From Rubritepida flocculans DSM 14296 (GTDB taxonomy: Bacteria; Pseudomonadota; Alphaproteobacteria; Acetobacterales; Acetobacteraceae): a DNA stretch of 64,000 bases. Within the stretch, counting starts at the first letter, position 1. Each line of letters begins with the position of its first letter. The notes under the pieces are model-generated. The model had not been told where the DNA came from and ran no database searches. It saw only the letters and a program-made list of their open reading frames with translations. The stretch is from NCBI RefSeq assembly GCF_000425365.1, contig NZ_AUDH01000006.1, positions 1 through 64,000 on the forward strand. Direction: 5' to 3'. The position numbers were made by a program, and so were the translations under genes. Positions 1-9,638 of this stretch are shown here, piece after piece.

Positions 1-120
1 GGGCACCCATCGAAGCTTTGCTTCGATGGGACCCGGTGTGGCGGCTGCGCGCCAAAACAAAGACATACCAGCGGCCGCACCGGCCTCTCAGGAGTCGAAA
101 TCAGCGGCCGCTGGTATGAG
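1..120 (+). repeat. Multi-hairpin interspersed repeat, copy A (left end probably cut by the window edge)
   Basis: Two inverted repeats are visible. The first has 10-base arms CCCATCGAAG (6-15) and CTTCGATGGG (21-30). The second has perfect 15-base arms CATACCAGCGGCCGC (64-78) and GCGGCCGCTGGTATG (104-118). Between them lies the shared core GTGTGGCGGCTGCGCGCCAA (37-56). The same core and right-hand palindrome recur at about 28.6, 44.1 and 49.5 kb, and in part at 36.7 and 40.8 kb. The minus-strand gene to the right ends only 26 bases away. No coding capacity is supported. Confidence 0.85.
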
Positions 121-145
121 AGGGCCGGCCGGATGGCCGGGCCTG

Positions 146-706
146 TCAGCGCCCCGCCCCGGGCGTCCAGGTCACGTCGCGCGCGCCGTTGCCGTTGCAG
201 CGGCGGGCGAGGACGAAGAGGTGGTCCGAGAGGCGGTTGAGGTAGCGCAGCGCCTCGGGGTTCACCTCCTCCTCGGCCGCCAGCGCCACCACCAGCCGCT
301 CCGCCCGGCGCGCCACGGTGCGCGCGAGATGCGCGTGCGCCGCCCCCGGGCTGCCGCCGGGCAGCACGAAGCTGCGCAGCGGAGGGATGGGGGCGTTCAT
401 CGCCGCCACCTCCTGCTCCAGCCGCGCCACCTGGGCGGGGCTGACCCTGAGCCGCCCCTCGCCGGCCCCCGGCACGCAGAGATCGGCGCCGAGGTCGAAC
501 AGGTCGTTCTGGATGCGGCCGATCATCGCCTCGGCCTCCGCATCCCCCTCCAGATGCAGGCGCAGCAGGCCGAGCACGGCGTTGAGCTCGTCCACCGTGC
601 CATAGGCCTCGACGCGCAGTGCGTCCTTGCGCACCCGGCTGCCGTCGCCGAGCGAGGTCTCGCCGGCGTCCCCGCCGCGGGTGGTGATGACGTCGAGGCG
701 AACCAT
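146..706 (-). CDS. pduO: PduO-type cob(I)alamin adenosyltransferase
   Basis: This 186-residue protein matches the PduO/MMAB family in length and motifs. The family transfers the adenosyl group of ATP to cob(I)alamin to make adenosylcobalamin in the cytoplasm. The N-terminus carries the ATP-binding TRGGDAGETSLGDG (about residues 9-22) followed by an R-x-x-K-D turn. YGTVDELNA lies near residue 35, and a helix with RAERLVVALA and a NPEALRYLNRLSDHLFVLAR stretch forms the C-terminal part. No other cobalamin gene is nearby, so pathway context is missing. The gene upstream on the same strand is tonB, 49 bases away. TonB-dependent transport can serve B12 uptake, but a link here is only suggestive. 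Confidence 0.93.
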   Translation of the reverse strand: MVRLDVITTRGGDAGETSLGDGSRVRKDALRVEAYGTVDELNAVLGLLRLHLEGDAEAEAMIGRIQNDLFDLGADLCVPGAGEGRLRVSPAQVARLEQEVAAMNAPIPPLRSFVLPGGSPGAAHAHLARTVARRAERLVVALAAEEEVNPEALRYLNRLSDHLFVLARRCNGNGARDVTWTPGAGR

Positions 707-755
707 GGGCGGAACTCTCCGGCGGAAGGGCTGATGGGGCGGGATATGGGGCGCG

Positions 756-1730
756 TCACTGCAGGCGGAACTGCACCGCCGCCTGCACCGTGGCGAGGGT
801 GGGCTGGCCCTCGATGCGGGCGGGGCGGAAGCGCCATTCCTGCGCCGCCCGCCGCGCCGCCTCGTCGAGCATGGGAAAGCCGGAGGAGCGCGCGACGCGC
901 GCCGTGATCACGCGCCCATCCGTGCCGATGGCGAGTTCCAGCACCACCACCCCCTGCTCGCCGCGCGCGCGGGCCATCTCGGGATAGGCGGGGGCGGCGC
1001 AGGGATAGCGCTCATCGGGCTCGGGCGGGGCGGTGGCGCCGATCGCGCGGCCCTGCCCGGCCTCGCCCGCGCCGGGCGCGTCGGCGGCGGGGGCCCCCGG
1101 GCCGGGCGGGGCCGGCGCGGGGGCGGGGCGCGCGCTGGCCTGCGGCCGGGGGGCGGGGCGCGCGGGGCGGGCGGGTTCGGCCCGGGCCGGGTCGCGCCGG
1201 AGCGGTTCGGGGCGGGGGGGCTCGGGGGGCGCCGCCTCCATCCGCGGGGGCTCGGGGGGCGGGGATTCGGCCGAGGGGAGCGCGGGCGGGGGCGGCGGAG
1301 GCGGCGCTTCCGCCAGCGGCCCAAGGGGAAGCGGCGGCGGGGATCCCAGCGGCGCGGGCGGGGGCGATGTCGGGGGCGGCGGGTTCTCGGGCGCGGCGGC
1401 CGAGGGCGCGGGCGGCGGCGCGGGCGGCGGCGCCAGCGCGGCCAGCGCGGGCGGTTCCGGCGGCGTCCCGGGCAGGGGTGGCTCGGGCGGGGCCTCGGGC
1501 GCGGCGGGTGCGGCGGCCTCCTCCGCCCCGCCCCCCTCCCCCACCGCCTCGGGCGAGTCGGGATCCCACAGAAGCTCCACCCCCTGCTCTGGCCCGGCCT
1601 CCCGGCGCAGCGAGGCCGGCGGGAGAAGCAGCGCCGCCGCCAGCGCCCCGTGCAGCAGAAGCGAGGCGAGGCCGCCCCAGCCCGCCCCCTCCTCCGGCCG
1701 CCGGGGCGCCCAGCGGAGGGGGAGGATCAC
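756..1730 (-). CDS. tonB: TonB-family energy transducer
   Basis: A 324-residue protein with one N-terminal membrane helix (about residues 18-40), a very long Pro/Ala-rich spacer (about 55-235) that would cross the periplasm, and a C-terminal TonB domain. That domain includes YPEMARARGEQGVVVLELAI, DGRVITARVARSSGF and LDEAARRAAQEWRFRPA. It would pass proton-motive force to outer-membrane receptors. ExbB and ExbD genes are not adjacent. The start is GTG at 1730-1728 and it overlaps the TGA of the upstream CDF gene (GTGA), so translation is probably coupled. The spacer composition is extreme and is the least certain part for homology searches. Confidence 0.9.
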   Translation of the reverse strand: MILPLRWAPRRPEEGAGWGGLASLLLHGALAAALLLPPASLRREAGPEQGVELLWDPDSPEAVGEGGGAEEAAAPAAPEAPPEPPLPGTPPEPPALAALAPPPAPPPAPSAAAPENPPPPTSPPPAPLGSPPPLPLGPLAEAPPPPPPPALPSAESPPPEPPRMEAAPPEPPRPEPLRRDPARAEPARPARPAPRPQASARPAPAPAPPGPGAPAADAPGAGEAGQGRAIGATAPPEPDERYPCAAPAYPEMARARGEQGVVVLELAIGTDGRVITARVARSSGFPMLDEAARRAAQEWRFRPARIEGQPTLATVQAAVQFRLQ

Positions 1731-2614
1731 AGCACCACCACCCCGCGGTGCTTGGCCTTGCCCTCGGGCTCGACATGGATGGTGATCACCGCCTCGCCCA
1801 GCTCGGCCTTCAGCGCGGCCTCGATGCGGTCGCAGATGTCGTGCGCCTCGGTCACGCGCATCCCGCCGGGGACGACCAGGTGGAACTCGATGAAGGTGAA
1901 GCGCCCCGCCTGGCGCGAGCGGATGTCATGCGCCTCGATCGCGCCTTCCGCCTCCCGGCCCACGATGCGGCGGATGCGCGCGAGCATCTCGGGCGCGAGC
2001 GCCTCGTCCATCAGCCCGCCCACGCTCTCGCGCACCAGCCGCGCCCCGCTGAAGACGATGTTGCCCGCCGTCAGCGCCGCCAGCAGCGGATCGAGCCACC
2101 ACAGCCCGGTGGCGAGGGCGAGCGCCACACCGACCAGAACGCCCACCGAGGTCACCACGTCCGAGAGCAGGTGCCGCGCATCGGCCAGCAGGGCGGGCGA
2201 GCGCAGCCGCCGCCCGCGGCGGAAGAGGATGGCGCACCAGGCGCCGTTGATCAGCGTGGCCCCCAGCACCACCGCCGCCGCGGCGGGCGGGAGCTCGGGC
2301 AGGCGGGGGTTCTGCAGGCTCTGCCAGCACTCGTGCAGGATGATGAAGGCGGCGACCAGGATCAGCGCCCCCTCCAGCACCGCCGAGAAATACTCGGCCT
2401 TGTGGTGGCCGTAGGGATGGTTCGCGTCCGCCGGCAGGGCCGCGTAGCGCACGGCCAGAAGGGCGGCCCCGGCCGCGGCCACGTTCACCACGCTCTCCAG
2501 CGCATCCGCGAAGAGGGCGACGCTGCCCGTCATCCACCAGGCCGCGGTCTTGAAGCCGAGCACGGCGAGGGCGACGGCGACGCTGCCGGCGGCGAGGGTC
2601 TCGGCGCGGTGCAA
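1727..2614 (-). CDS. Cation diffusion facilitator (CDF) metal exporter
   Basis: A 295-residue CDF-family transporter expected to export Zn, Co, Fe or Mn in exchange for protons at the inner membrane. Membrane helix 2 carries the metal-site pattern ALFADALESVVN and helix 5 has LLADARHLLSDVVTSVG, giving the usual pairs of acidic/His ligands. NHPYGHHKAEYFSAV is the typical loop after helix 2. The cytoplasmic C-terminal domain follows from about residue 205 (RSRQAGRFTFIEFHLVVPGG). I chose TTG at 2614 because GGAG sits just upstream; longer forms would run into the divergent ABC gene. The metal cannot be told from sequence alone. Confidence 0.9.
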   Translation of the reverse strand: MHRAETLAAGSVAVALAVLGFKTAAWWMTGSVALFADALESVVNVAAAGAALLAVRYAALPADANHPYGHHKAEYFSAVLEGALILVAAFIILHECWQSLQNPRLPELPPAAAAVVLGATLINGAWCAILFRRGRRLRSPALLADARHLLSDVVTSVGVLVGVALALATGLWWLDPLLAALTAGNIVFSGARLVRESVGGLMDEALAPEMLARIRRIVGREAEGAIEAHDIRSRQAGRFTFIEFHLVVPGGMRVTEAHDICDRIEAALKAELGEAVITIHVEPEGKAKHRGVVVL

Positions 2615-2747
2615 GGGATCTCCAGGGCGCGGGTTGCGGGGGCGGACCCTAGCCAAACCCGGCCGGGCCGGAAAGCGCGCGCCCTGCCACGCAAGCGTCA
2701 CGGCATTGCAGCCCTGCGGCAATGACGGGGGCCTATGCCGCGCCGCG

Positions 2748-3867
<1,120 letters not shown>

Positions 3868-3875
<8 letters not shown>

Positions 3876-4785
3876 GGCCGCGCTCTCGGGCGCGCTGCCG
3901 CACCGGCGGAGGCTCGGCGAGGCGCTCGGCGGCTGGCTTCTCTCGCTGCCCGCCGCCCTCTCCTTCCTGCTGCTGCTTCTGCTGCCCACCCTGGCCGCGG
4001 TGGCCATGGCCTTCACCGATTTCGAGCTGGGCCTCTGGCCGCCGGCCTGGATCGGCCTCGAGAATTTCGAGGAGATGTGGGCGGATCGCGGCTTCCGGCA
4101 GTCCTTCCGCAACACGGTGGTCTATGTGGGGCTGGTGGCGCCGGCCTCGGTGCTGCTCGGCCTCGGCCTCGCGCTGCTGATCGAGGCGGGCGCGCGCGGG
4201 CGCGCCTTCTTCCGCGCCGTGTTCTTCCTGCCCGTCGTCTCCCTCACGGTCGCGATGGCGGCGGCCTGGCAGTATCTGCTGCACCCCACCATCGGGCCGC
4301 TGAACGCGGCGCTGCGGGTGCTGGGCGTCGCTTCGCCGCCGGCCTGGCTCTCCTCCTCCGACTGGGTGCTGCTCTCGCTCGCCTCCATCGGGGTGTGGGA
4401 GCAGGCGGGCTTCAACATGGTGCTGTTCATGGCGGGGCTGACGGCCATCCCGCGCGAGCTGCGCGAGGCGGCGAGCGTGGACGGCGTGCACTCCGCCTTC
4501 GCGCGCTTCCGCCTCGTCACCTGGCCGCTGCTCGGGCCCACCACCCTCTTCGTCGTCACCATCACGCTGATCCGCAGCGTGCGCGTCTTCGACACGGTGG
4601 CGGTGCTCACGCGCGGCGGGCCGAACAAGGCCTCGGAGGTGCTGCTCTACACCATGTACACGGAGGGCTTCACCTTCCTGCGCCTCGGCTATTCCGCGGC
4701 CATCACCCTCGTCTTCCTCGTCATCGTGCTGGCCCTGATGCTGGTGCAGACGCGGCTTCTCGACCGGCGGGTGCATTATGGCTGA
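3868..4785 (+). CDS. ABC importer permease, UgpA/MalF type
   Basis: A 305-residue inner-membrane permease with about six helices, the first at about residues 25-45. The ATPase-docking EAA loop is clear: IPRELREAASVDGVHSAFARFRLVTWPLL, with the conserved EAA-x3-G core, around residues 205-230. The end TRLLDRRVHYG is typical of CUT1 permeases. The start ATG at 3868 lies inside the 3' end of the ATPase gene and the stop overlaps the second permease gene by 8 bases, so the subunits are probably made in step. UgpA (glycerol-3-phosphate) and sugar permeases cannot be separated by eye. Confidence 0.92.
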
Positions 4786-5596
4786 CCGCTGGCGGCTGCC
4801 GCTGCTCGCCCTGCTCGGGCTCGCGATGCTCGCGCCCTACATCTGGATGGTCTCGGCGAGCCTCAAGGCGACCGACGAGCTGTTCCGCGCGAGCCTCTCC
4901 CTGCTGCCGGAGACGGGCACGGCCTGGATGGAGAACTACGGCCGCGTCTGGCGCGAGGTGCCGGTGGCGCAATACCTGCTGAACGGCGTCATCGTCTGCG
5001 GGGGCATCCTCGCCTTCCAGCTCCTGTTCGCCGTGCCCGCGGGCTATGCGCTGGCCAAGCTGCGCTTCCCGGGGCGCGAGTGGGTGTTCGGCGCGGTGAT
5101 GCTGGGGCTGCTCGTGCCGCCGCATGTGCCGGCGCTGCCGCTCTACGTCGCCTTCTCGCAGCTCGGCTGGCTGAACAGCTACGCGGCGCTCATCATCCCC
5201 TCCACCATCAGCGTCTTCGCCATCTTCCTCTTCCGGCAGTTCTTCAAGTCGCTGCCCGACGAGCTGATCCAGGCCGCGCGGCTGGACGGCATGGGCGAGG
5301 GCGCGATCGTCTGGCGCGTCGCACTCCCCAACGCCTGGCCGGCGGCCACCGCCTTCGCGATCTTCTCCGTCGTCGCGCACTGGAACGACCTGTTCTGGCC
5401 GCTGATCGTGCTCACGGGCACGGACTACGCGACACCCGCGCTCGGCGTGCTGCACTTCCGCACCGAGGAGGCAGGCGATGATTTCGCCGCGCTGATGGCC
5501 GCCTGCACGATCATGACGGCCCCGCTCGTCCTCGCCTTCCTGTTCGCCCAGCGGCGCTTCGTCGAGGGCATCGCCACCACCGGCCTCAAGGGATGA
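4778..5596 (+). CDS. ABC importer permease, UgpE/MalG type
   Basis: A 272-residue permease with six predicted helices, the first starting at about residue 6. The EAA loop appears as LPDELIQAARLDGMGEGAIVWRVALPNAWP (residues about 165-195), with the conserved A-A-x-L-D-G. FIW-type N-terminal features (LAPYIWMVSASLK) fit the UgpE/MalG branch, the second half of the heterodimeric channel. It ends at 5596, where the TGA overlaps an upstream in-frame ATG of the binding-protein gene. Its partner is the permease encoded just before it. Confidence 0.92.
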   Translation: MADRWRLPLLALLGLAMLAPYIWMVSASLKATDELFRASLSLLPETGTAWMENYGRVWREVPVAQYLLNGVIVCGGILAFQLLFAVPAGYALAKLRFPGREWVFGAVMLGLLVPPHVPALPLYVAFSQLGWLNSYAALIIPSTISVFAIFLFRQFFKSLPDELIQAARLDGMGEGAIVWRVALPNAWPAATAFAIFSVVAHWNDLFWPLIVLTGTDYATPALGVLHFRTEEAGDDFAALMAACTIMTAPLVLAFLFAQRRFVEGIATTGLKG

Positions 5597-5607
5597 AGGA
5601 GATCGCC

Positions 5608-6879
5608 ATGCTCGACCGTCGCGGCCTCGGCGCGGCCACCGCCCTCTCGCTCTTCACGCCGCATGTGCTGCGCGCGCAGCGCGGCGTGGAGATCGCGGTG
5701 CATGTGCCCCAGCCCGTGATCTTCCGCGCGAGCTTCGAGGCCATCGCCGCCGCCTTCGCCGCCCGCGAGCCGGAAATCCGGATCAACTGGATCACCACGC
5801 CGAACTACGAGGAGGGGCTGCAGCTCCTGCTGCGCCAGGCGGCGACGAACAACCTCGCGGTGGATGTCTCCTACCAGGGCTTCAACCGGCTGCGCCTGCT
5901 GGCCGAGCGCGGCATCGCGCAGGATCTGCTGCCCTTCCTCCAGCGCGAGGGCGACCCGGCGGCGCAGGGCTACACGCCGCAGCTCCTCGCGCTCGCGCAT
6001 TTCGGCGGCATCCAGGCGGGGCTCGCCTATGCCGCCTCCAACCCCATCACCTTCCTCAACGCCGATCTCGTGCGCCGCGCGGGCGGCGACCCGGCGGCCC
6101 TGCCGCGCGACTGGGACGGGATCATCGCGCTCGCGAGCCGCATCCGCGCCCTCGGCGTGGACGGGATGTTCTACAACCTCGGCAACGAGGACTGGATGTT
6201 CTCGGCGCTGCTCTTCGGCCATGGCGGGCGCATGCTCTCCGAGGACGAGCGCGAGGTGACGGTGAACGGCCCCGAAGGCCTCGCCGCGCTGCGCCTGCTC
6301 GAGCGCTTCGTGCGCGAGGCGCGCATGCCCCTGCTCACGGGCGACGCAGCGACCCAGGCCTTCGCCGCCGGGCGGCTCGGCCTCATCTACCGCTCCACCG
6401 CCTTCCTGCGCGGCATGATCCAGCAGGTGGGCCGCAATTTCGAGATGCAGACCGCGCCCATGCCGGTGATGGACCCGGTGCGCGGCCGCCTGCCCACCGG
6501 CGGTGCGGCGGGCACGCTCATCGCGCGCGACCCCGCCCGGCGCGAGGCGGCGTGGAAGTTCCTGCGCTTCTCCACCAGCCCCGAGGGCACCACGCTGATG
6601 GTGCAGAACACCGGCTATGTGCCGATGAACCAGATCGCGATCGAGGATCCGCGCTGGCTCGGCGCGTTCTACCGCGACAACCCGCTCTTCCGCGCCGCGA
6701 CCGAGCAGGTGCACCTGATGATCCCCTGGACGCCCTTCCCGGGCCCCAACTCCGTGCGGATCACCCAGGCGGTGGTGGACAACGTGATGCGCGTCGTCGA
6801 GCAGCGCGCCACCCCGGAGGTCGCGCTCGCCGACATGGCGGCCGAGATGCGCCGCCTTCTGCCGCGCGGCCGCGGCTGA
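5608..6879 (+). CDS. Periplasmic solute-binding protein 1 of the Ugp-like importer
   Basis: A 423-residue family-1 extracellular solute-binding protein. I chose ATG 5608, not the ATG at 5593, because AAGGAG (5597-5602) stands six bases before it. The leader MLDRRGLGAATALSLF has an Arg pair and a hydrophobic stretch, with likely cleavage after LRA near residue 22; the Arg pair could be Tat-like. Body motifs such as INWITTPNYEEG, SYQGFNRLRLLAERGIAQD and PTGGAAGTLIARDP are shared almost unchanged with the next gene, a close paralogue. It would capture the substrate in the periplasm and hand it to the two permeases. Confidence 0.9.
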   Translation: MLDRRGLGAATALSLFTPHVLRAQRGVEIAVHVPQPVIFRASFEAIAAAFAAREPEIRINWITTPNYEEGLQLLLRQAATNNLAVDVSYQGFNRLRLLAERGIAQDLLPFLQREGDPAAQGYTPQLLALAHFGGIQAGLAYAASNPITFLNADLVRRAGGDPAALPRDWDGIIALASRIRALGVDGMFYNLGNEDWMFSALLFGHGGRMLSEDEREVTVNGPEGLAALRLLERFVREARMPLLTGDAATQAFAAGRLGLIYRSTAFLRGMIQQVGRNFEMQTAPMPVMDPVRGRLPTGGAAGTLIARDPARREAAWKFLRFSTSPEGTTLMVQNTGYVPMNQIAIEDPRWLGAFYRDNPLFRAATEQVHLMIPWTPFPGPNSVRITQAVVDNVMRVVEQRATPEVALADMAAEMRRLLPRGRG

Positions 6880-6908
6880 CCGAGCTTTCCGGCAAGGAGA
6901 CCCCGAAC

Positions 6909-8180
6909 ATGCTCACCCGACGTTCCCTCCCCCTGATCGGCGGCGCGCTGGCGCTGCCCGGCCTCGCCCGCGCCCAGGGCGCGGTGGAGATCACGGTGCA
7001 CTACGCCCAGCCGGTGATCTTCAAGGAGAGCTACGACGCGCTGGCCGCCGCCTTCGCGCGCCGCGAGCCGAACATCCGCATCAACTGGATCACCACGCCG
7101 AACTACGAGGAGGGCATGCAGCTCATCCTCCGCCAGGCGGCGACGAACCTCACGGTGGATCTGAGCTACCAGGGCTTCAACCGGCTGCGCCTCTTCGCCG
7201 AGCGCGGCATCGCGCAGGACGTGATGCCGCTGCTCCGCGCCGAGGGCGACCCGGCGGCGATGGGCTACTCGCCGAACATCCTCGCGCTGGCCCATTTCGG
7301 CGGCTTCCAGTCGGGCCTCGCCTACGCCGCCTCCAACCCGATCATGTACTACAACGCCGATCTCGTGCGCCGCGCCGGCGGCAACCCGGACGCGATGCCC
7401 ACGAGCTGGGACGGCGTCTTCGAGCTCAGCCGCCGCATCAAGGCGCTGGGCGGCGGCACCGAAGGCTTCTGGTACGCCTGGCCGGGCGATGACTGGATGT
7501 TCTCCGCCCTGCTCTTCGGCCATGGCGGGCGGATGCTGACGGAGGACGAGCGCGATGTGGCCTTCGCCGGGCCCGAGGGGCTCGGCGCGCTGCGCCTGCT
7601 CGACCGCATGGTGAAGGAGGGCGGCATGCCCAACCTCGCGCGCGACGCCGCGCAGCAGGCCTTCGCCGCGGGCCGGCTCGGCATGTTCTTCTGGACCACG
7701 GCGGCGCTGCGCGGGACCATGCAGCAGGTGGGCCGCAACTTCGAGCTGCGCACCACCGTGATGCCGGTGATCGACCCCGTGCGCGGCCGCCTGCCCACCG
7801 GGGGGGCGGCGGGCATGCTCATCGCGCGCGACCCCGCGAAGCGCGAGGCGGCGTGGAAGTTCCTGCGCTTCTCCACCAGCGCCGAGGGCACCACGCTCAT
7901 GGTGCAGAACACGGGCTATGTGCCGACCAACCAGCTCGCCATCGACGATCCGCGCTGGCTCGGCGAGTTCTACCGCCAGAACCCGCTCTTCCAGGCGGCG
8001 ACGCGCCAGGCGAACATCATGATCCCCTGGTATGCCTTCCCCGGCGCGAACTCGGTGCGCGTGACCCAGACCATGGTGGACCAGCAGGCCCGCATCGTGG
8101 AGCAGCGCGCCACGCCGGAGCAGGTGCTGGCCGACATGGCCGCCGAGGTGCGCCGCCTGCTGCCGCGCCCGCGCGGCTGA
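6909..8180 (+). CDS. Periplasmic solute-binding protein 2, tandem paralogue
   Basis: A 423-residue binding protein, exactly the same length as its neighbour and highly similar throughout. Shared motifs include INWITTPNYEEG, GFNRLRLFAERGIAQD, WMFSALLFGHGGRML and LMVQNTGYVP. AAGGAG (6894-6899) precedes ATG 6909. The leader MLTRRSLPLIGGALALPG also carries two Arg residues, with a likely cut after ARA. Differences concentrate around residues 165-180 (GGTEGFWYAWPGDD versus VDGMFYNLGNED), a segment that could line the ligand cleft. A second binding protein would let one transporter take two related substrates. That use is inferred from the arrangement. Confidence 0.9.
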   Translation: MLTRRSLPLIGGALALPGLARAQGAVEITVHYAQPVIFKESYDALAAAFARREPNIRINWITTPNYEEGMQLILRQAATNLTVDLSYQGFNRLRLFAERGIAQDVMPLLRAEGDPAAMGYSPNILALAHFGGFQSGLAYAASNPIMYYNADLVRRAGGNPDAMPTSWDGVFELSRRIKALGGGTEGFWYAWPGDDWMFSALLFGHGGRMLTEDERDVAFAGPEGLGALRLLDRMVKEGGMPNLARDAAQQAFAAGRLGMFFWTTAALRGTMQQVGRNFELRTTVMPVIDPVRGRLPTGGAAGMLIARDPAKREAAWKFLRFSTSAEGTTLMVQNTGYVPTNQLAIDDPRWLGEFYRQNPLFQAATRQANIMIPWYAFPGANSVRVTQTMVDQQARIVEQRATPEQVLADMAAEVRRLLPRPRG

Positions 8181-8187
8181 GGCCGCC

Positions 8188-8216
8188 CCGCCGGGCGCGC
8201 GCGCCGCGCCCGGCGG
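8188..8216 (+). terminator. Strong GC hairpin after the binding-protein genes
   Basis: Perfect 12-base arms CCGCCGGGCGCG (8188-8199) and CGCGCCCGGCGG (8205-8216) with a five-base loop start eight bases after the stop of the second binding-protein gene. There is no T-run. It could stabilise the upstream mRNA or reduce read-through into the phosphoesterase gene 45 bases on. Confidence 0.55.
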
Positions 8217-8260
8217 CCCCTCCCCTGCCCCTGCGCGCCCTTTCCTGCGAGACTGCCCGC

Positions 8261-9088
8261 ATGCCCGTCCGCATCGCCCAGCTCAGCGACGCCCATCTCT
8301 CGCCGCGCTTCCCGCGCTTCGAGGGCAATTTCGACCTGGTGGCCGAGGCGGTGCGCGCCGCGCGGCCCGATCTGCTCATCGCCACCGGCGACCTCTCGCT
8401 CGACGGCGCGGAGGACGAGGAGGATCTGCGCCACGCCGCCGCCCGCCATGCGGAACTCGGCGCGGAATGGCGCGCCCTGCCCGGCAACCACGACATCGGC
8501 GACGAGCCGGTGCTGGGCGGCCGCCAGCCGGTGACCGCCGAGCGGCTCGCGCGCTGGCGGCGCGTCTTCGGCGGCCATGCCTGGGTGCATGACCTCCCGG
8601 GCTGGCGGCTGATCGGCCTCGACACCCAATCCCTCACCGCGCCCGAGGCCGAGGCGCAATGGGCGCTGCTGGAGGAGGCGGTGGCCACCGCCGGGGCGCG
8701 CCGCCTCGCCCTGTTCCAGCACAAGCCGATGACCGAGCAGCGGCTGGACGATGCGGCGGTGACCTACTGGCCCGTGCTGCCCGCGCCGCGCGCGCGGCTG
8801 CTCGCGCTGTTCGGCGAGCGGCGGCCCGCCTTCGTCGCCTCCGGCCACATCCACCAGCATCGCGTGCACCGCACCGACGGGCTGCTGCAGCTCTGGGCGC
8901 CGGCGACCGGCTTCATCGTGGGCGACGCCTGGCAGAAGCCGCTGGGCAGCAAGCTGCTGGGCTGGATGGAGCATGTGCTGCACGAGGACGGCACGGCCGA
9001 GCACCACCTGCGCCTGGTGGACGGCCTCGCGCTGCACGACATCGGGTTGATCCCGGAGGCCTACGGCCCGCTGCGCCCGCTGGCGTGA
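8261..9088 (+). CDS. Metallophosphoesterase, cyclic-nucleotide/glycerophosphodiesterase type
   Basis: A 275-residue calcineurin-like phosphoesterase without a signal peptide, so cytoplasmic. The five metal-binding blocks are in order: D-x-H (LSDAHLS, residue about 9), GDLS (about 47), GNHD (about 78), FQHKP (about 154) and GHIHQHR (about 195). This layout resembles class III phosphodiesterases such as CpdA and GpdQ. It follows the Ugp-like importer on the same strand after a hairpin, so hydrolysis of an imported glycerophosphodiester is possible. cAMP hydrolysis or another phosphodiester substrate is equally compatible with the motifs. Confidence 0.85.
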   Translation: MPVRIAQLSDAHLSPRFPRFEGNFDLVAEAVRAARPDLLIATGDLSLDGAEDEEDLRHAAARHAELGAEWRALPGNHDIGDEPVLGGRQPVTAERLARWRRVFGGHAWVHDLPGWRLIGLDTQSLTAPEAEAQWALLEEAVATAGARRLALFQHKPMTEQRLDDAAVTYWPVLPAPRARLLALFGERRPAFVASGHIHQHRVHRTDGLLQLWAPATGFIVGDAWQKPLGSKLLGWMEHVLHEDGTAEHHLRLVDGLALHDIGLIPEAYGPLRPLA

Positions 9089-9116
9089 GCGCAGGAGCCG
9101 GTCGGCGGCGCTGTCG

Positions 9117-9638
9117 CTACCCCTCGGGCAGGCTGTGCTCGCCCTCGCCCAGCGCGCGCTGCATGGTCACCACGTCGAGCCAGCGGCCGAACTTGAGGCC
9201 CACCGCCTTCATCACCCCCACCTGGCGGAAGCCCAGCGCCGCGTGCAGGCCGATGGAGCCGACATTCTCGCTGTCGCCGATCACGGCGATCATCTGGCGC
9301 ATGCCCGCGGCCTCGGCGCGGGCCAGCAGCGCCTGCACCAGCGCCTTGCCCACGCCCATGCCGCGCACGTCCTCGCGCACATAGATGCTGTCCTCGGCGG
9401 TGAAGCGGTAGGCGCTGCGCTCGCGGAAGGGGGCGTAGTAGCCATAGCCCGCCACTCGCCCCTCCTGCTCGGCCACCAGCCAGGCATGGCCCGCGCCCTG
9501 CACCTTCGCCATGCGCGCGGCCATCTCGTCCTCGCCGGGCGGAGTCTCCTCGAAGGTGCCGGTGCCGTGCAGCACATGGTGCGCGTAGATGGCGGCGATG
9601 GCCGGGATGTCGGCCAGGGTGGCGTCGCGGATGATCAT
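9117..9638 (-). CDS. GNAT N-acetyltransferase, phosphinothricin acetyltransferase-like
   Basis: A 173-residue acetyltransferase of the Pat/Bar-like branch: MIIRDATLADIPAIAAIYAHHV, T-F-E-E-x-P-P and GYGYYAPFRERSAYRFTAEDSIYV are typical. The acetyl-CoA loop is VREDVRGMGVGKALVQALL (about residues 92-110), followed by GDSENVGSIGLHAALGF. Such enzymes acetylate small amino compounds such as phosphinothricin or methionine sulfoximine; the true substrate is unknown. The start ATG 9638 overlaps the amidase stop (ATGA), so the two genes form an operon. It ends convergently with the phosphoesterase gene. Confidence 0.88.
   Translation of the reverse strand: MIIRDATLADIPAIAAIYAHHVLHGTGTFEETPPGEDEMAARMAKVQGAGHAWLVAEQEGRVAGYGYYAPFRERSAYRFTAEDSIYVREDVRGMGVGKALVQALLARAEAAGMRQMIAVIGDSENVGSIGLHAALGFRQVGVMKAVGLKFGRWLDVVTMQRALGEGEHSLPEG

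Noticed and set aside
26-907. Long plus-strand open frame across repeat copy A and the adenosyltransferase gene
   Set aside because: It is the reverse shadow of pduO joined to repeat sequence; composition is Arg/Ala/Gly noise and the opposite strand encodes a clear family member.
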